A stretch of DNA of 33,797 nucleotides, taken from Tubiluchus corallicola (Eukaryota > Priapulida > Priapulimorpha > Priapulimorphida > Tubiluchidae). Numbering within the stretch: the first letter of the stretch is position 1; each line of letters opens with the position of its first letter. Both the position numbers and the translations under genes were made by a program. Location: NCBI GenBank assembly GCA_030141605.1, contig JAQGDQ010000426.1, positions 166,001 to 199,797 on the forward strand. Direction: 5' to 3'. Shown piece after piece: positions 12,690-22,084 of the stretch. The notes under the pieces are model-generated. The model did no database searches, was not told where the DNA came from, and saw only the letters and a program-made list of their open reading frames with translations.

Positions 12690-12905
12690 GTAAGTAAGTG
12701 AGTATCTTTATTTATCACCTTTTTACAAGAAAAACACAGAGCATGAAACGATAGCATGATACAAAGTGACAAGATTGTCAAGTGAATTATTTATCTGAGT
12801 TAATGATATTCAAGTGATTGGTGAAAGGGTGGCGAAAAACTAAAAGTTACCAAAGTCAACCACCCTGGCTTTGTGATGACAAGCTCAGCTATATGGAGCA
12901 CAGGA
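12690..12905 (-). mobile_element. Possible retroelement 3' end with TTAC-type tail
   Basis: On the minus strand the sequence ends GATAAATAAAGATACTCACT followed by TTACTTAC: a polyadenylation-like AATAAA beside a tetranucleotide tail. This is the layout of a LINE or SINE 3' end, and it resembles the one at 30.93 kb. No coding part is recognised, so the extent is a guess. Confidence 0.3.
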
Positions 12906-13406
12906 TATTAACGAATGCAGACTGGAAGACATTTTTACTTCACTGCTGTATTCAAATCAGCATAGAAACTTACAGAAACAGCTGTCAAAAGTAACGAATT
13001 GTTGAGTATTGCAACGTTCTTAACCTTCAATACTTATGGTTTCACGTTATGTAATAACCAATTCAATAATTTCTCTGGATTTAATGCGGCGTCATTCTAC
13101 AGCTGCAGTCGACATGCACTCATTCCCTGTGACTCTATGGTACAGTTCTAAAAGGATACATTCCTGACTCAAGTTACCCAAAAAGCATTTTTTCAAGTCC
13201 CAATTTATCCAGATTAACTCGACGAAAACTTAAAGCAGAATTCAGTTTAAACGAGAACAATTTAACACAATTTTCTCCAGGTCTGGAGCGTTTTTGTGAA
13301 CAGTTGTAAATGTTAACTATGTAGTAATTGAGTAAATGCGTTAGTAGCAATAGCAAATGCCACAGTTCGATCTGCAAAAGCGTAGCGGCAACAGAGAAAG
13401 TGCTTA
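12906..13406. other. No feature recognised
   Basis: Sequence with only short frames. No repeats or RNA-like structures were noticed. Confidence 0.4.
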
Positions 13407-13506
13407 GCAGCAGCAGTAGTAGTAGTAGTAGTAGAAGAACTAGTAGTATAGTAGTAGTAGTAGCAGTAGTAGTAGTATAGTAGTAGTAGTAGCAGTAGTA
13501 GCTGCA
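13407..13506. repeat. (AGT)n trinucleotide repeat, imperfect
   Basis: About 100 bp of AGT units with AGC and TATAG interruptions. A 30-bp block (AGTAGTATAGTAGTAGTAGT and following) occurs twice. Confidence 0.9.
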
Positions 13507-13810
13507 GCACCAGTAATGTAGTTAGTAATAAAAATGTTAAAACCAGCCTAAAATATCATATTTATTCTAAAATTTTCAAGAGTTTCCGAGAAACATTTCG
13601 GGTATTCATATATCCACCATCAGTCAACAAAGACGAAAACAGAAACAAATAGAGTCAAAAATACACAGAAACAGCCAAAAATCAAACCTTAACTTTTGAC
13701 AACGTTTAACTGATTCTGTGTATTTTGGCTGATAGTTAGGTACGTGTGCACTCGAAACGAATCTCGGAAACACTTTGAAAGTTTTTAGATTAAATATGAT
13801 GGCTAGAAAC

Positions 13811-13862
13811 AGTGGTAGTGGTAGTGGTAGTGGTAGTGGTAGTGGTAGTGGTAGTGGTAGTG

Positions 13863-13959
<97 letters not shown>

Positions 13960-13960
13960 C

Positions 13961-14014
<54 letters not shown>
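13811..14014. repeat. (AGTGGT)n then (AGT)n array
   Basis: About 56 bp of AGTGGT hexamers is followed without a break by about 148 bp of AGT trimers with rare AGA and AGC variants. The frames (Gly-Ser to poly-Ser, poly-Val, or poly-Leu on the other strand) have no supporting gene context. Confidence 0.95.
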
Positions 14015-14015
<1 letters not shown>

Positions 14016-14733
14016 ATAGCTGCAGAAACATCGTAGCTAAATTTATTTGTATGTTATATGCTCACACTACACCACATTGCGATGATATCGTATACATATT
14101 TATAAAAAAGATATAAAAGTTTTGCATAGCAAGGACTCGGAGATAGGTGCGTTTAAACAGCGTCAAAAATTGTTTACGAAATACGAATGTATCACGGCGA
14201 ACACTCTTCAACTTTATGATTAACTATAGAAAATGTGCAAAATTGGTTACCAAACTTTTGCATGAATTTTTTGCGGTATAAAACCAATGTTTGCATCAAA
14301 CTCCGCTCTATTAAAATGCAAAAAATTTCTTTAATATTACATTATAAATATTACCGAAATTTTATCATCTAACTGTAACGTTATTATTATTATAATTCTA
14401 TTATTATAAGTAAAATTAACATTGACCATCAAGCTTTATACGTGAACGTGATACTCAAAAGCATTTCTTCTGTGAAGCCTTACGAAAGATGAATCATTGA
14501 AATCTTGAAGACGGTTGCAACCTCGTCAATATATCTGTTACCTAAAGTTGGTAAATCCGTTTCCTCTGTAAGCTTCCTCCCTCTCTTCACTGGGACCGAA
14601 AACAAATATTATTTCTGGCAAGTTTCGGTAATGAACTGATTCAACAGGCGTCAATCAAGCCTATCCTTCAGTAAATCACCCAGAATCACAAGCTTTAATT
14701 AGAGAGGTCTTATTAAACCTTGCAATTTGTCCA
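14015..14733. other. No gene recognised
   Basis: AT-rich. The patch at about 14480-14650 is less AT-rich and partly open in two overlapping minus-strand frames, which I read as base composition and not a gene. Confidence 0.4.
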
Positions 14734-14988
14734 GTTGTACCCAGGGCCTATTTCAGCCTAGGCGAGGCCCGGGGAAGTGGGGCGTGTGAGGCCCCATCGG
14801 GGGGGGGGGGCGCTACCATGGTTGGCGCCCAGAAAATTTTTGAACTGCTAGAACGCCGGAGAAGCATTTTCGAAGAGAAAATATGGAGTTATACAGTTGT
14901 TAAAGGAAAGAACAATTGAAAGAAAAACTGCTTTATTCTCAAGACCAGTCCTTAATACTTGTCAATACTGGCAAACGGCATGCGTGCG

Positions 14989-15068
<80 letters not shown>

Positions 15069-15183
15069 GCAGTATGTTCGCATAAAGCAAAAAAATGTTA
15101 CCTTGGCGCGAGGCCCCCCTGGAGGGTGAGGCCCCGGGGAAGTATCCCACTCCCCCCCCCTTGAAATAGGCCCTGGTTGTACC
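14734..15183 (+). mobile_element. hAT-type MITE, copy 1, with 8-bp target duplication
   Basis: The element runs 14742-15175 (434 bp), from CAGGGCCTATTTCA to its exact inverse TGAAATAGGCCCTG. It is flanked by GTTGTACC at 14734-14741 and 15176-15183. Eight-base target duplications and CAGGG ends are standard for hAT transposons. Inside are G-rich subterminal stretches (GAGGCCCGGGGAAGT), an 11-12 bp G run, and a GA tract at 14991-15065. No transposase is encoded, so it would need to be mobilised in trans. A second copy in the opposite orientation is at 21243-21613. Short frames through the GA tract are artefacts. Confidence 0.92.
14991..15065. repeat. (GA)n microsatellite inside the hAT MITE
   Basis: About 37 GA units. 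The second copy of the same MITE has only an interrupted stretch of under 20 bp at this place, and this difference accounts for nearly all of the 63-bp length difference between the copies. Confidence 0.95.
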
Positions 15184-15908
15184 ATGAAAAACCTGCGTCA
15201 GATCACCATAAATAATATGGCGTTGCAAGGTTATGTACGATTCAAAAAGGGAAATGCTGCTATTAAAAAGTTATTACATTAAATTCCTAGCTATGCTACT
15301 ACTACCCGGACCACCCTCAGCATACCAAGTACCACCACCCCCACTACGTTCCCCGTTCTCCAGAAATAAGGAATATAAGTTTTGCAAAAAAAAAAACACT
15401 CAGCAAGGCTGTTTTTGGAGGTTTTTCGACCTTGTTTCTCTCGGTGAGCCCGAGAAATAAACCATCAACTGGACGACACCAGATGGAGATCTCCATTTGC
15501 TGTACGGATTGCCAAAAAGGGTGATGTGATTGGATCTATAGCCCGGAATTTTATAAACCCTTATTCGCTGAAATTAAAATATCAGATTATGCTGTATAAT
15601 TAGATAAATTTTGTTGTACGACAACTAAGTTGAGCTGCAGCATCCATTTGGGGCTTTTTAGTTTTAATTATTGTCATAAAGATGAAAGTGTAAAATAACC
15701 TGGAGAAAATACTTCACTGACGTATGCTGCTAAGTTACCAAATGGAAAATTTTGTAGTTATCTTTTCATCGAGTTAATTTTGTTCTGCTGCATTGTTAAT
15801 TGTTGTTTTTGTTGTTTTTTTGTCACTTGTCAATTGTACTACAATTGTCAACTTGCTGAGCAAATTTTCAGGGCATTATAATCGCAAAACGAACAATAAA
15901 AGGTATGT
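15184..15908. other. No gene recognised
   Basis: AT-rich sequence with a C-rich patch at about 15300-15360 (CCACCACCCCCACTACGTTC). A perfect 14-bp palindrome (ATGGAGATCTCCAT) lies near 15483. No convincing coding sequence. Confidence 0.4.
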
Positions 15909-16105
15909 GATTATCTACATACATGTAACCTAGCCACTGGGGGGGGGGGGCAAGCCAGCCCAACTCAGTGCCGGTCCCAAGCCCGGATAAATAGGGAGGG
16001 TTAGGGTCAGGAAGGGCATCCGCCTGTAAAAACTGCGCCAAAACCTTCTATAAATGAGTCGGTGAAGCTGGGAAGAAGAAGAAGAAGATTATCTACATAC
16101 ATGTA
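15909..16105 (+). mobile_element. 159-bp SINE-like element with 19-bp target duplication
   Basis: The element occupies 15928-16086. It starts ACCTAGCCACTGGGGG and ends GAAGCTGGGAAGAAGAAGAA. It is flanked by identical 19-bp repeats GATTATCTACATACATGTA at 15909-15927 and 16087-16105. The first base or two of the right copy could belong to the GAA tail, so 17-19 bp is the safe statement. The head (AACTCAGTG, CGGTCCCAAGCCCGGATAAA, GGAAGGGCATCCGCCTGTAA, AATGAGTCGGTGA) is shared with the 501-bp RTE-derived element at 26.1-26.6 kb, and so is the AAG tail. Everything between is absent. Variable-length target duplication plus a short tandem-repeat tail indicates target-primed insertion by a non-LTR machinery, presumably the RTE family. 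Confidence 0.88.
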
Positions 16106-16309
16106 TAACTTAAAGAATTTCATTAATTGTAGGTCGTTTTCGTTTAAACATCTTTTATATCCGTGCAGCACATGTTTGTAATCTACTCTATCGTATAAAA
16201 ACGTCAGTTGCGATCTTCGACCTTTTAGAGCAGCAATAAAAATCTTTATCTGTTTCACGCTAGGATTAACACATCTGATTCTGCAAGCAGCTAATAATGT
16301 GGTTGTAGG

Positions 16310-16900
16310 TAGAATTAGAATTAGAATTAGTTTATTCTCCGTAATGATTTTACATAACATAAGTAGGCAACGATAATTATATAATTAACGAAATTAAAAT
16401 TTAACTACAAATAAAAAAATCATATACAGGGGGCAAATTTCTTTACCGAATCAACAAAAATATCGCGTTTTAATGTAGGGGCACACTAGTTCTTCACTCA
16501 TACGTCTTAACACATCTCCAACAATATTTCATTAATGACGTTAAATTTGGAGAGTGCATAAGGTTACAAATGCTAGAAAAGTTCAACTCAGAATGTTCAG
16601 TTCGTAAATCTTCTGTCACCGGACATCTCAATAAGACGTGGGCTTCTGTTTGAACTTCTTCCCCACAAGTACATAATCTGTCTTCTCTCGGTATTCTGGA
16701 CCAACGTCCGGTTTCTACCATGAGATTATGCGATGACGTCCTAAGTCTGGTAAATTCAATTCTTTGGTAGTCCGGGATTTCAGATTCAATATCATTATAG
16801 ACTTTATGAGTAACATTAGGTACATTCTCCCTAATCAAGCCAAAACCGGGATAAACATAGCCACTTTTTCCAAAATGCAAGTCTTCTTTGTGAATTTTTT
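16310..16900 (-). mobile_element. 5'-truncated non-LTR retrotransposon (LINE) 3' end
   Basis: Reading on the minus strand, the C-terminal coding part (16880-16494) is followed by a 3' UTR of about 170 bp. The UTR ends GGAGAATAAACTAATTCT and then TAATTC repeats (16310-16330). A tandem-repeat tail after AATAAA, in place of poly-A, is known from several LINE clades. The 5' part of the element is missing beyond about 16900, the usual 5' truncation. No target duplication was identified. Confidence 0.75.
16494..16880 (-). pseudogene. LINE reverse-transcriptase C-terminal fragment with zinc-binding motif
   Basis: The 128-codon open frame contains LRTSSHNLMVETGRWSRIPR followed by a C-x-C-(13 residues)-H-x4-C pattern (DRLCTCGEEVQTEAHVLLRC). 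This is the Cys/His-rich segment downstream of the reverse transcriptase domain in many animal non-LTR elements. The RT catalytic core (YADD-type region) is not present. Upstream in the same frame is a TAA, so this is a fragment and not a working ORF2. It is one of the few element frames in the window still uninterrupted, which suggests a fairly recent insertion. The ATG at 16880 is simply the first Met in the fragment. Confidence 0.82.
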
Positions 16901-17396
16901 ATCCGACCTTCATTAAGTCATTTGATGTGAATCACAGATTACATGTAGAAACAGAATTTCAAATCAACGCTCGAGAACAGCGTAACAAAGTTTCGCCGTA
17001 TCTACACCATAGCTGCAGAACTTGCTGGTTTCCCCCCACCTTCCCGAGGTACAGTAGTTCGTACAAGTTCCAAAAATAGTTGACATTTTCTTTGCTTTTC
17101 CTTTCGACTACAACTTGAGCCATTTCGTTATATTTCCACTAATTCTTTTTCTGAATAGTGATGACTGTACGAAATGCGTTTACTAACTTACTCAATTACG
17201 TCATTGAAGATCAAAAGGTAATCAAGTTGTTATTATTCGGAGAAGATGAATTTAACTACGTTGCTAACTGTAAAATATTTCAATGCATACATGACTTTAC
17301 ATTACGTACTAAACGCTTCTAGTAGTTTCTATCTGATATGAAATGCATCAGTCTTAAATAATCGTACATTAATATTTTCTAACTGTCATTTTCTGC
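16901..17396. other. No feature recognised
   Basis: AT-rich. The frames are short and no repeats were seen. Confidence 0.4.
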
Positions 17397-17620
17397 TAAT
17401 GTCTAATGTAATCTTGTAGTAATACTTGTCAGCTTGTGTAGTTATAGTCAATTCTTACTGTAAATGTTACTAATGTCTAATGTAATCTTGTAGTAAAACT
17501 TGTCAGCTTGTGTAGCTATAGTCTATTCTTACTGTAAATGTTACTAATGTCTAATGTAATCTTGTAGTAAAACTTGTCAGCTTGTGTAGCTATAGTCTAT
17601 TCTTACTGTAAATGCTCTTG
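17397..17620. repeat. 74-bp minisatellite, three copies
   Basis: TAATGTCTAATGTAATCTTG starts at 17397, 17471 and 17545, an exact 74-bp period. Units share GTCAGCTTGTGTAG and TATTCTTACTGTAAATG. Copies two and three are nearly identical; copy one has a few substitutions. Confidence 0.92.
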
Positions 17621-17973
17621 TAAATAGTGTATAAAGTCTGTTGTGGTGAGGATCCTAAATCATGTTGTTCAAACTGTCTGATCTAATCCTGTAATAAATC
17701 ATGTTTAAACTAAGGTGTTCAAGTGGAATTCTCGATTTAATGATAAAACATGGCGGCACATCGGTCGACCTCTTGGAAAGCAAAGGAATTGCAGTAAAAT
17801 TTTCAGTACTTTAATTAATCAAGGACGAATTCGCGAATATAAAACAACACAAAGAACTAAACGTGTTACAGTTTTAACCTAGAAATATAAAATCGCAATA
17901 AACACTCAAACAATCCAAGTACAATAAGTGAAATATTTCTGTAATATTTTTGCTGTTAGCAGAAGTTAAATAT

Positions 17974-18144
17974 TCATCTTAAATGCCTGGAAGAAATATC
18001 TCCATGACCTTGCTCACTGCAAAATATCACACTCCCAACCACCATTGCAAGTCTATTCCAGCTACCGACTAGCCTTATTGCTTTAAGGCATCTGTCAGGC
18101 TTAAAGTCACCAAAGTTGGTATCATCACTCTTTGTAGATTTGCG
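17974..18144 (-). pseudogene. Possible decayed coding fragment, LINE-like C terminus
   Basis: A frame with no stop runs from about 18144 to TGA 17976-17974 and includes FKPDRCLKAIRLVGSWNRL. The pattern (I/V)RLVxxWNxLxxxVV resembles the segment near the end of many LINE reverse transcriptase proteins (VVxxWNxLPxxVV). The adjacent upstream sequence reads RLGYLNDANLQR in a neighbouring frame, which would imply a frameshift. No start codon or splice signal is convincing. The frame is short and could be chance in a less AT-rich patch. Confidence 0.3.
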
Positions 18145-18585
18145 TCATTCAAATAGCCTAGTCTGACTTATTGAAATGAGAAAGTTGGCGAATGAAAATC
18201 AATTTTAGTTTTAGAGTGAAAGACTAACAAATTTGCTAACAGTTCGTTTTACTTTCGACTTGTTCTAATTGGGAAAGGTAGTAAATTTAACTATTCTATT
18301 CTGCACTGTTATTAGTGACTGAAGTACATTATAATGCTTGGTTAACTACCATGATAGCATACAATAAGCTAAGACATAGTAGATCATTTTCAAAATCGTT
18401 GTGCATATATGATTTAAGTTTGCTTTTATCGTTTTTATCGTTATATCTGTATGCATTTTATGAAGTAATGGAAAATTATTTAAAAAAAATCGCAATTTAC
18501 TTTGTTTCCTATTTCTTTTAAATCTAGTTAGTGGACCAACTTTAATTATGTAATGTATTAGCGAAAAATCAACTATTTTTAATAG

Positions 18586-18725
18586 GTCGGTGCTTCGTTA
18601 TTTGCTAGCAATGTAAGCAGTGGTCATTTCGTTGGTCAAGCTGAATCTGGTGCAGCTGGAGGCATTGGTGTGGCTGCTTTACTTAAACCTGATGATAAAG
18701 ATGGACAAGTGCAAACAAAATTCAG
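18586..18725 (+). CDS. Isolated exon resembling sodium/solute symporter (SGLT/SLC5) transmembrane region
   Basis: A 140-bp open segment is preceded by an acceptor (TATTTTTAATAG) and followed by a possible donor (TTCAG/GTGTGATC). Its first 30 residues, VGASLFASNVSSGHFVGQAE then SGAAGGIGVAA, match the conserved early segment of SLC5 symporters (consensus GASLFASNxGSGHFVGLAG), which lies in the sodium-binding core. After that, the residues (LLKPDDKDGQVQTKF) do not match the next SLC5 segment, where a Trp-Asn and another membrane helix are expected. No neighbouring SLC5 exon was found within several kb. It may be a real exon with large introns, a divergent family member, or a captured or decayed exon. 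Unspliced reading reaches TGA six codons later. Confidence 0.6.
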
Positions 18726-18963
18726 GTGTGATCTAAGTTGATATTTTTTGAAATGCTGTAGTTGTTATAATTAAGTATAAGTATTGGGTGTCCAATTCGA
18801 CAGTGGATATAATAAAGAAGGCAATTAGAAAGGGGTATTCGTTAATTGGTGTTTAATTATGAGCTCTTAATATACATGCTAACAGTCTTTCGTGATCGCT
18901 ATACGTCTTCATAAGTTAATAAAGAATATATGTTATGTCTTGACCCAGTACTTGCAAATGTAC

Positions 18964-19080
18964 TTGCAATTTTCAATTCAATTCAATTCAATTTTAATTT
19001 GCCTGTTTACACGTTTTGTTTGTGTACAATTCGTTGCAATTTTCAATTCAATTCAATTCAATTTTAATTTATTTATCTCT
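18964..19080. repeat. 70-bp tandem duplication with TCAAT pentamers
   Basis: TTGCAATTTTCAATTCAATT occurs at 18964 and 19034. Both copies include TTCAATTCAATTCAATTCAA and TTTTAATTT. Confidence 0.85.
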
Positions 19081-20096
19081 CTATAATGCTACAATAAAAC
19101 ATGATTAATAAAAGAATCGCTAATAAGTTTTGAAAAATGGTTAAAATGTATAGATAGATCTAGAACTAGAGAAAGGATAGCGAAAAGCAACTCCTCCTTA
19201 CATTACATGAATTGAAATGCATGTACGTATTTCCTTTAATTGCAGCAAATAAAATTTTTTAGTACTTTAGTACTTGCAAAACCACTTCTTCCTTTAATGC
19301 ATGAGCTGATATCTAGTTGAATCCTCTTTAACCGTTGACTTTATGAAGAACTTCTGAAGGTAAATTGCTAAGACATCACCATAGGTAGAACACAGGTGAG
19401 TTTATTTATACAAATCAGTAACAACACATGCTTATTCAATGATCTCTGACAGCCAACTGACCAGGTAAGTTTTCTATGAAGCAAGGAAGCCAGCAATTCA
19501 ATGAAAGGTAAATGTTATGCATACTCTATAGTTCAAGGATGAAAGTTTAGACTGTATATAAAGAAATAGACCTATTTTACAGCTGAAATTTCTTGTGTGG
19601 GATTTTTAATGTTTTAACCAGAGAATGTAATAATATGACATAAAAAATAAAAAATAATGACATATGACATAATAAATAAAAAATAATAACATATGACATA
19701 ATAAATAAAAATTAATGTCAAGAAATCGTGAGCGTCACGACAGACTTGAGTAATGGAAATTTGCTTTCGAGCTTCGCAATTAACTACACAGACGGTATGT
19801 GTGTGTTTGCTAGGATTATAACCGAGGCATGCACGAACCAGAATAGCACTGTAAATACGATCACGTGACCTGCAAGTCGGTATCTAATTACAAGAAGCCA
19901 TTAAGTCACGGCGTGCAGTGTCAGTGAAAAAAAGTCGAATTAATTTACTGAATTAAGTAAGCACTTACCACATAGCAGATAAGTTAAAACGGAAGAGCAT
20001 AATAGTTATCCTAATTCTAGTTGCGTAATGATGGACCGGCGACCGCACGATTTCCGGGCACCAAACACTCGACTGTTTCGGATTTCGACGGTAAAT
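19081..20096. other. No gene recognised; small AT tandem repeat at about 19630-19715
   Basis: Nearly three copies of a 30-bp unit containing GACATATGACATAATAAATA lie at about 19630-19715. The rest is AT-rich, with no identifiable coding sequence. Confidence 0.5.
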
Positions 20097-20140
20097 AGAG
20101 GCGCTGTAGGCTTCTGGAACTGCGCAGTACCAGCGCCTCT
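20097..20140. other. 10-bp stem hairpin in a GC-rich patch
   Basis: AGAGGCGCTG at 20097-20106 pairs perfectly with CAGCGCCTCT at 20131-20140 across a 24-base loop. The surrounding 100 bp is clearly GC-richer than its neighbours. The function is unknown; it could be the tip of an old inverted repeat. Confidence 0.5.
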
Positions 20141-20205
20141 AAAACTAGAAGAGGTGGTCTCCTTTTCATGCAGCATTTCTGGGTTGCTAGCTTTGCTGTA
20201 GGATG

Positions 20206-20512
20206 TTAATTATGGAACAGTTGTCGAGCAAACATCTTATCATCTGACACAATGATGCTAGAGCCCAATAGTAGGGATGGGTATTTAGTGGGAGTATTTT
20301 TCTCTGGTTTTGCTAGTGAAACCCTGTGAATGCGTCCATCACTGATCTTGTGTTGATCGCATATCCAAGCATCGGCACCTTGGCTGTGCTCTGGCCATAA
20401 CTAATCAACTGGGCTGAATGAAGCCAGATGTGGTCGTCAATACTACAAGAGATCAGTAAAATCACTTACTAGTACGAAGCCATTGCTTTTAGCACGCAAT
20501 AAATCTTTGTGA
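20206..20512 (-). pseudogene. Interrupted coding-like segment of unknown family
   Basis: On the minus strand a 64-codon open stretch from 20400 to TAA 20208-20206 reads LWPEHSQGADAWICDQHKIS, then RIHRVSLAKP and GSSIIVSDDKMFARQLFHN. The same frame continues upstream through three stops (TAG, TGA, TAG between about 20401 and 20436) into FHKDLLRAKSNGFVLVSDFT. Either the stop-bearing part is an intron (a GTAAGT donor at about 20469-20464 and a TAG acceptor at 20403-20401 give about 69 bp) or this is a decaying gene, possibly from a mobile element. I do not recognise the protein. Confidence 0.35.
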
Positions 20513-20677
20513 AATTTATGATGACAGAAAAATCGTCAGCAATTACTTTACCTATGCTACTCCACCTGATTTTAATTGATTATATAGTAGTAGTAGTAGT
20601 AGTATAGTTTATCGAATTTCAAATGCATAGTTGTTCTCCATAATATTAGACTGTGCAGAAACTGCTGTGTTAGTTTC

Positions 20678-20806
20678 TGACGTCATATGACGTAAAGCCC
20701 ATTTTCGTGACGTCATGCGTTTAAGCAGTAACACTTATGCAAACGTGCTTGACGTGCAAGGGAAGACGCCTGTTATTGCACAAACTGTGGTTAGTTTCTG
20801 ACGTAA
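20678..20806. promoter_or_regulatory. Cluster of CRE/ATF-type TGACGT sites
   Basis: Two perfect TGACGTCA octamers (20678-20685, 20708-20715) and two TGACGTAA variants (20688-20695, 20799-20806) lie within 130 bp. Two of the sites share the longer context TTAGTTTCTGACGT, so the cluster partly reflects local duplication. No gene start is identified next to it. Confidence 0.3.
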
Positions 20807-21234
20807 GCAATAGCTGTGTTCGGTTGCCCTTGGTTAACTTTCTAAGCTAATTATTCAAATGTAAGAAACAATTACCAACTTTTATAGGCAAGAAAACGTA
20901 CATTTTGGACAGTAAATTAAAATGAGATTGAGTCTAAACAATCATTCGATTTTCCTTTAAGTGACGCGCTTGTAGTCGAGTGAAAGCTATGCTGTATTTT
21001 TCTATAATATTCTCTGGTAAGTTTGGGGTTTTCAAGTCCGAGTTGAATTCCTTGTAAACAATACGTTTGGTAGAATTAGTGTTCAAAACTCTTTCCCTTG
21101 GTAAGTTGCGTTGCTGTGCACAGTATACTTTCTCATTGACCGCTGATAAGTTTCTCAAGCATTTTGCTAAGTCACTATTACACTGACTCGCTAAAGATAT
21201 AGGTGCTAGCTTTTAGATACTAAAAGCCGACTGA

Positions 21235-21621
21235 CATATTGGCAGGGCCTATTTCAAGGGGGGGAAGTGGGGATACTTCCCCGGGGCCTCACCCTCCAGG
21301 GGGTCCTCGCGCCAAGGTAACATTTTTTTTACTTTATGCGAACATACTGCCGCCTCTCTCCCTCTCTCTTGCCGCACGCGCGCCGTTTGCCAGTATTGAC
21401 AAGTATTAAGGACTGGTCTTGCGAATAAAGCAGTTTTTCTTTCAATTGTTCTTTCCTTTAACAACAGTAACTCCATATTTTCTCTTCAAAAATGCTTCTC
21501 CGACGTTCTAGCAGTTCAAAAATTTTCTGGGCGCCAACCACGGTAGCGCCCGCCCCCGGCGCTTCCACTCCCCCCCCCATGATGGGGCCTCGCCTAGGCT
21601 GAAATAGGCGCTGCATATTGG
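21235..21621 (-). mobile_element. hAT-type MITE, copy 2, with 8-bp target duplication
   Basis: The element is 21243-21613 (371 bp) between CAGGGCCTATTTCA and TGAAATAGGCGCTG (one mismatch). It is flanked by CATATTGG at 21235-21242 and 21614-21621. It is the inverse of the 14.7-kb copy along its length: the G-rich ends, GTTACCTTGGCGCGAGG, AATACTTGTCAATACTGG and CTGGGCGCCAACCA landmarks occur in mirrored order. The GA tract is short and interrupted here. The two target sites are unrelated, so these are independent insertions. Confidence 0.92.
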
Positions 21622-21764
21622 TGGCTAGAACAGTTAGGTAGTATATATGCAGAGTAAGAAACACTCTGGGTACTACATTGCAAAATATATGAAGACCTAT
21701 TAAAGGTCCATAAATGAAATGTCAACGGATAGAAAATAGGTCACGAAGTATAATGTTAGTTGCA

Positions 21765-22084
21765 GGGAAAGTAGAAACCTGATTAGAGACTGGGGCATTC
21801 CCTTTATCCAAATTTGGAGAGTGCCGCATTATCCGCAATACAATGCCAGAGTCTGTACCACGACCAGGGGGTGATGTTCTAACAGTTCAACGCCTGTACT
21901 TTGATACCTGTAGATTCGCCACCACTAGCAGTGCCATTCACTAGGTGCAGATGGCTTCGTGTTCTTGCTGTGAACGTTTTTATTTGCCAGACTTTCTGCT
22001 GCTACGGTATGCCGGTAGTGACATCTATGGCCAGGGAACTGACCAAATTTGACGATGTAGCTACTCTAGGTAGGAATAGCGAGT
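21765..22084 (+). other. GC-richer patch, open in parts on both strands
   Basis: On the plus strand a frame after TGA at about 21779 reads FGECRIIRNTMPESVPRPGG and continues to a TAG at about 21943, then stays open again to about 22049. A minus-strand frame has only two stops. No family is recognised, and high GC alone lengthens frames, so this is not called a gene. Confidence 0.25.

Noticed and set aside
13624-14116. Poly-Leu, poly-Val and Gly-Ser/poly-Ser frames
   Set aside because: They are translations of the AGTGGT/AGT array. A Gly-Ser linker protein was considered, but there is no flanking domain or splice evidence.
14480-14660. Two overlapping open minus-strand frames
   Set aside because: Both are about 35-40 codons in a less AT-rich patch, with no start, splice sites or known motif.
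16007-16360. 117-codon minus-strand frame
   Set aside because: It crosses the LINE tail, the SINE-like element and its target duplication, so it joins unrelated pieces.
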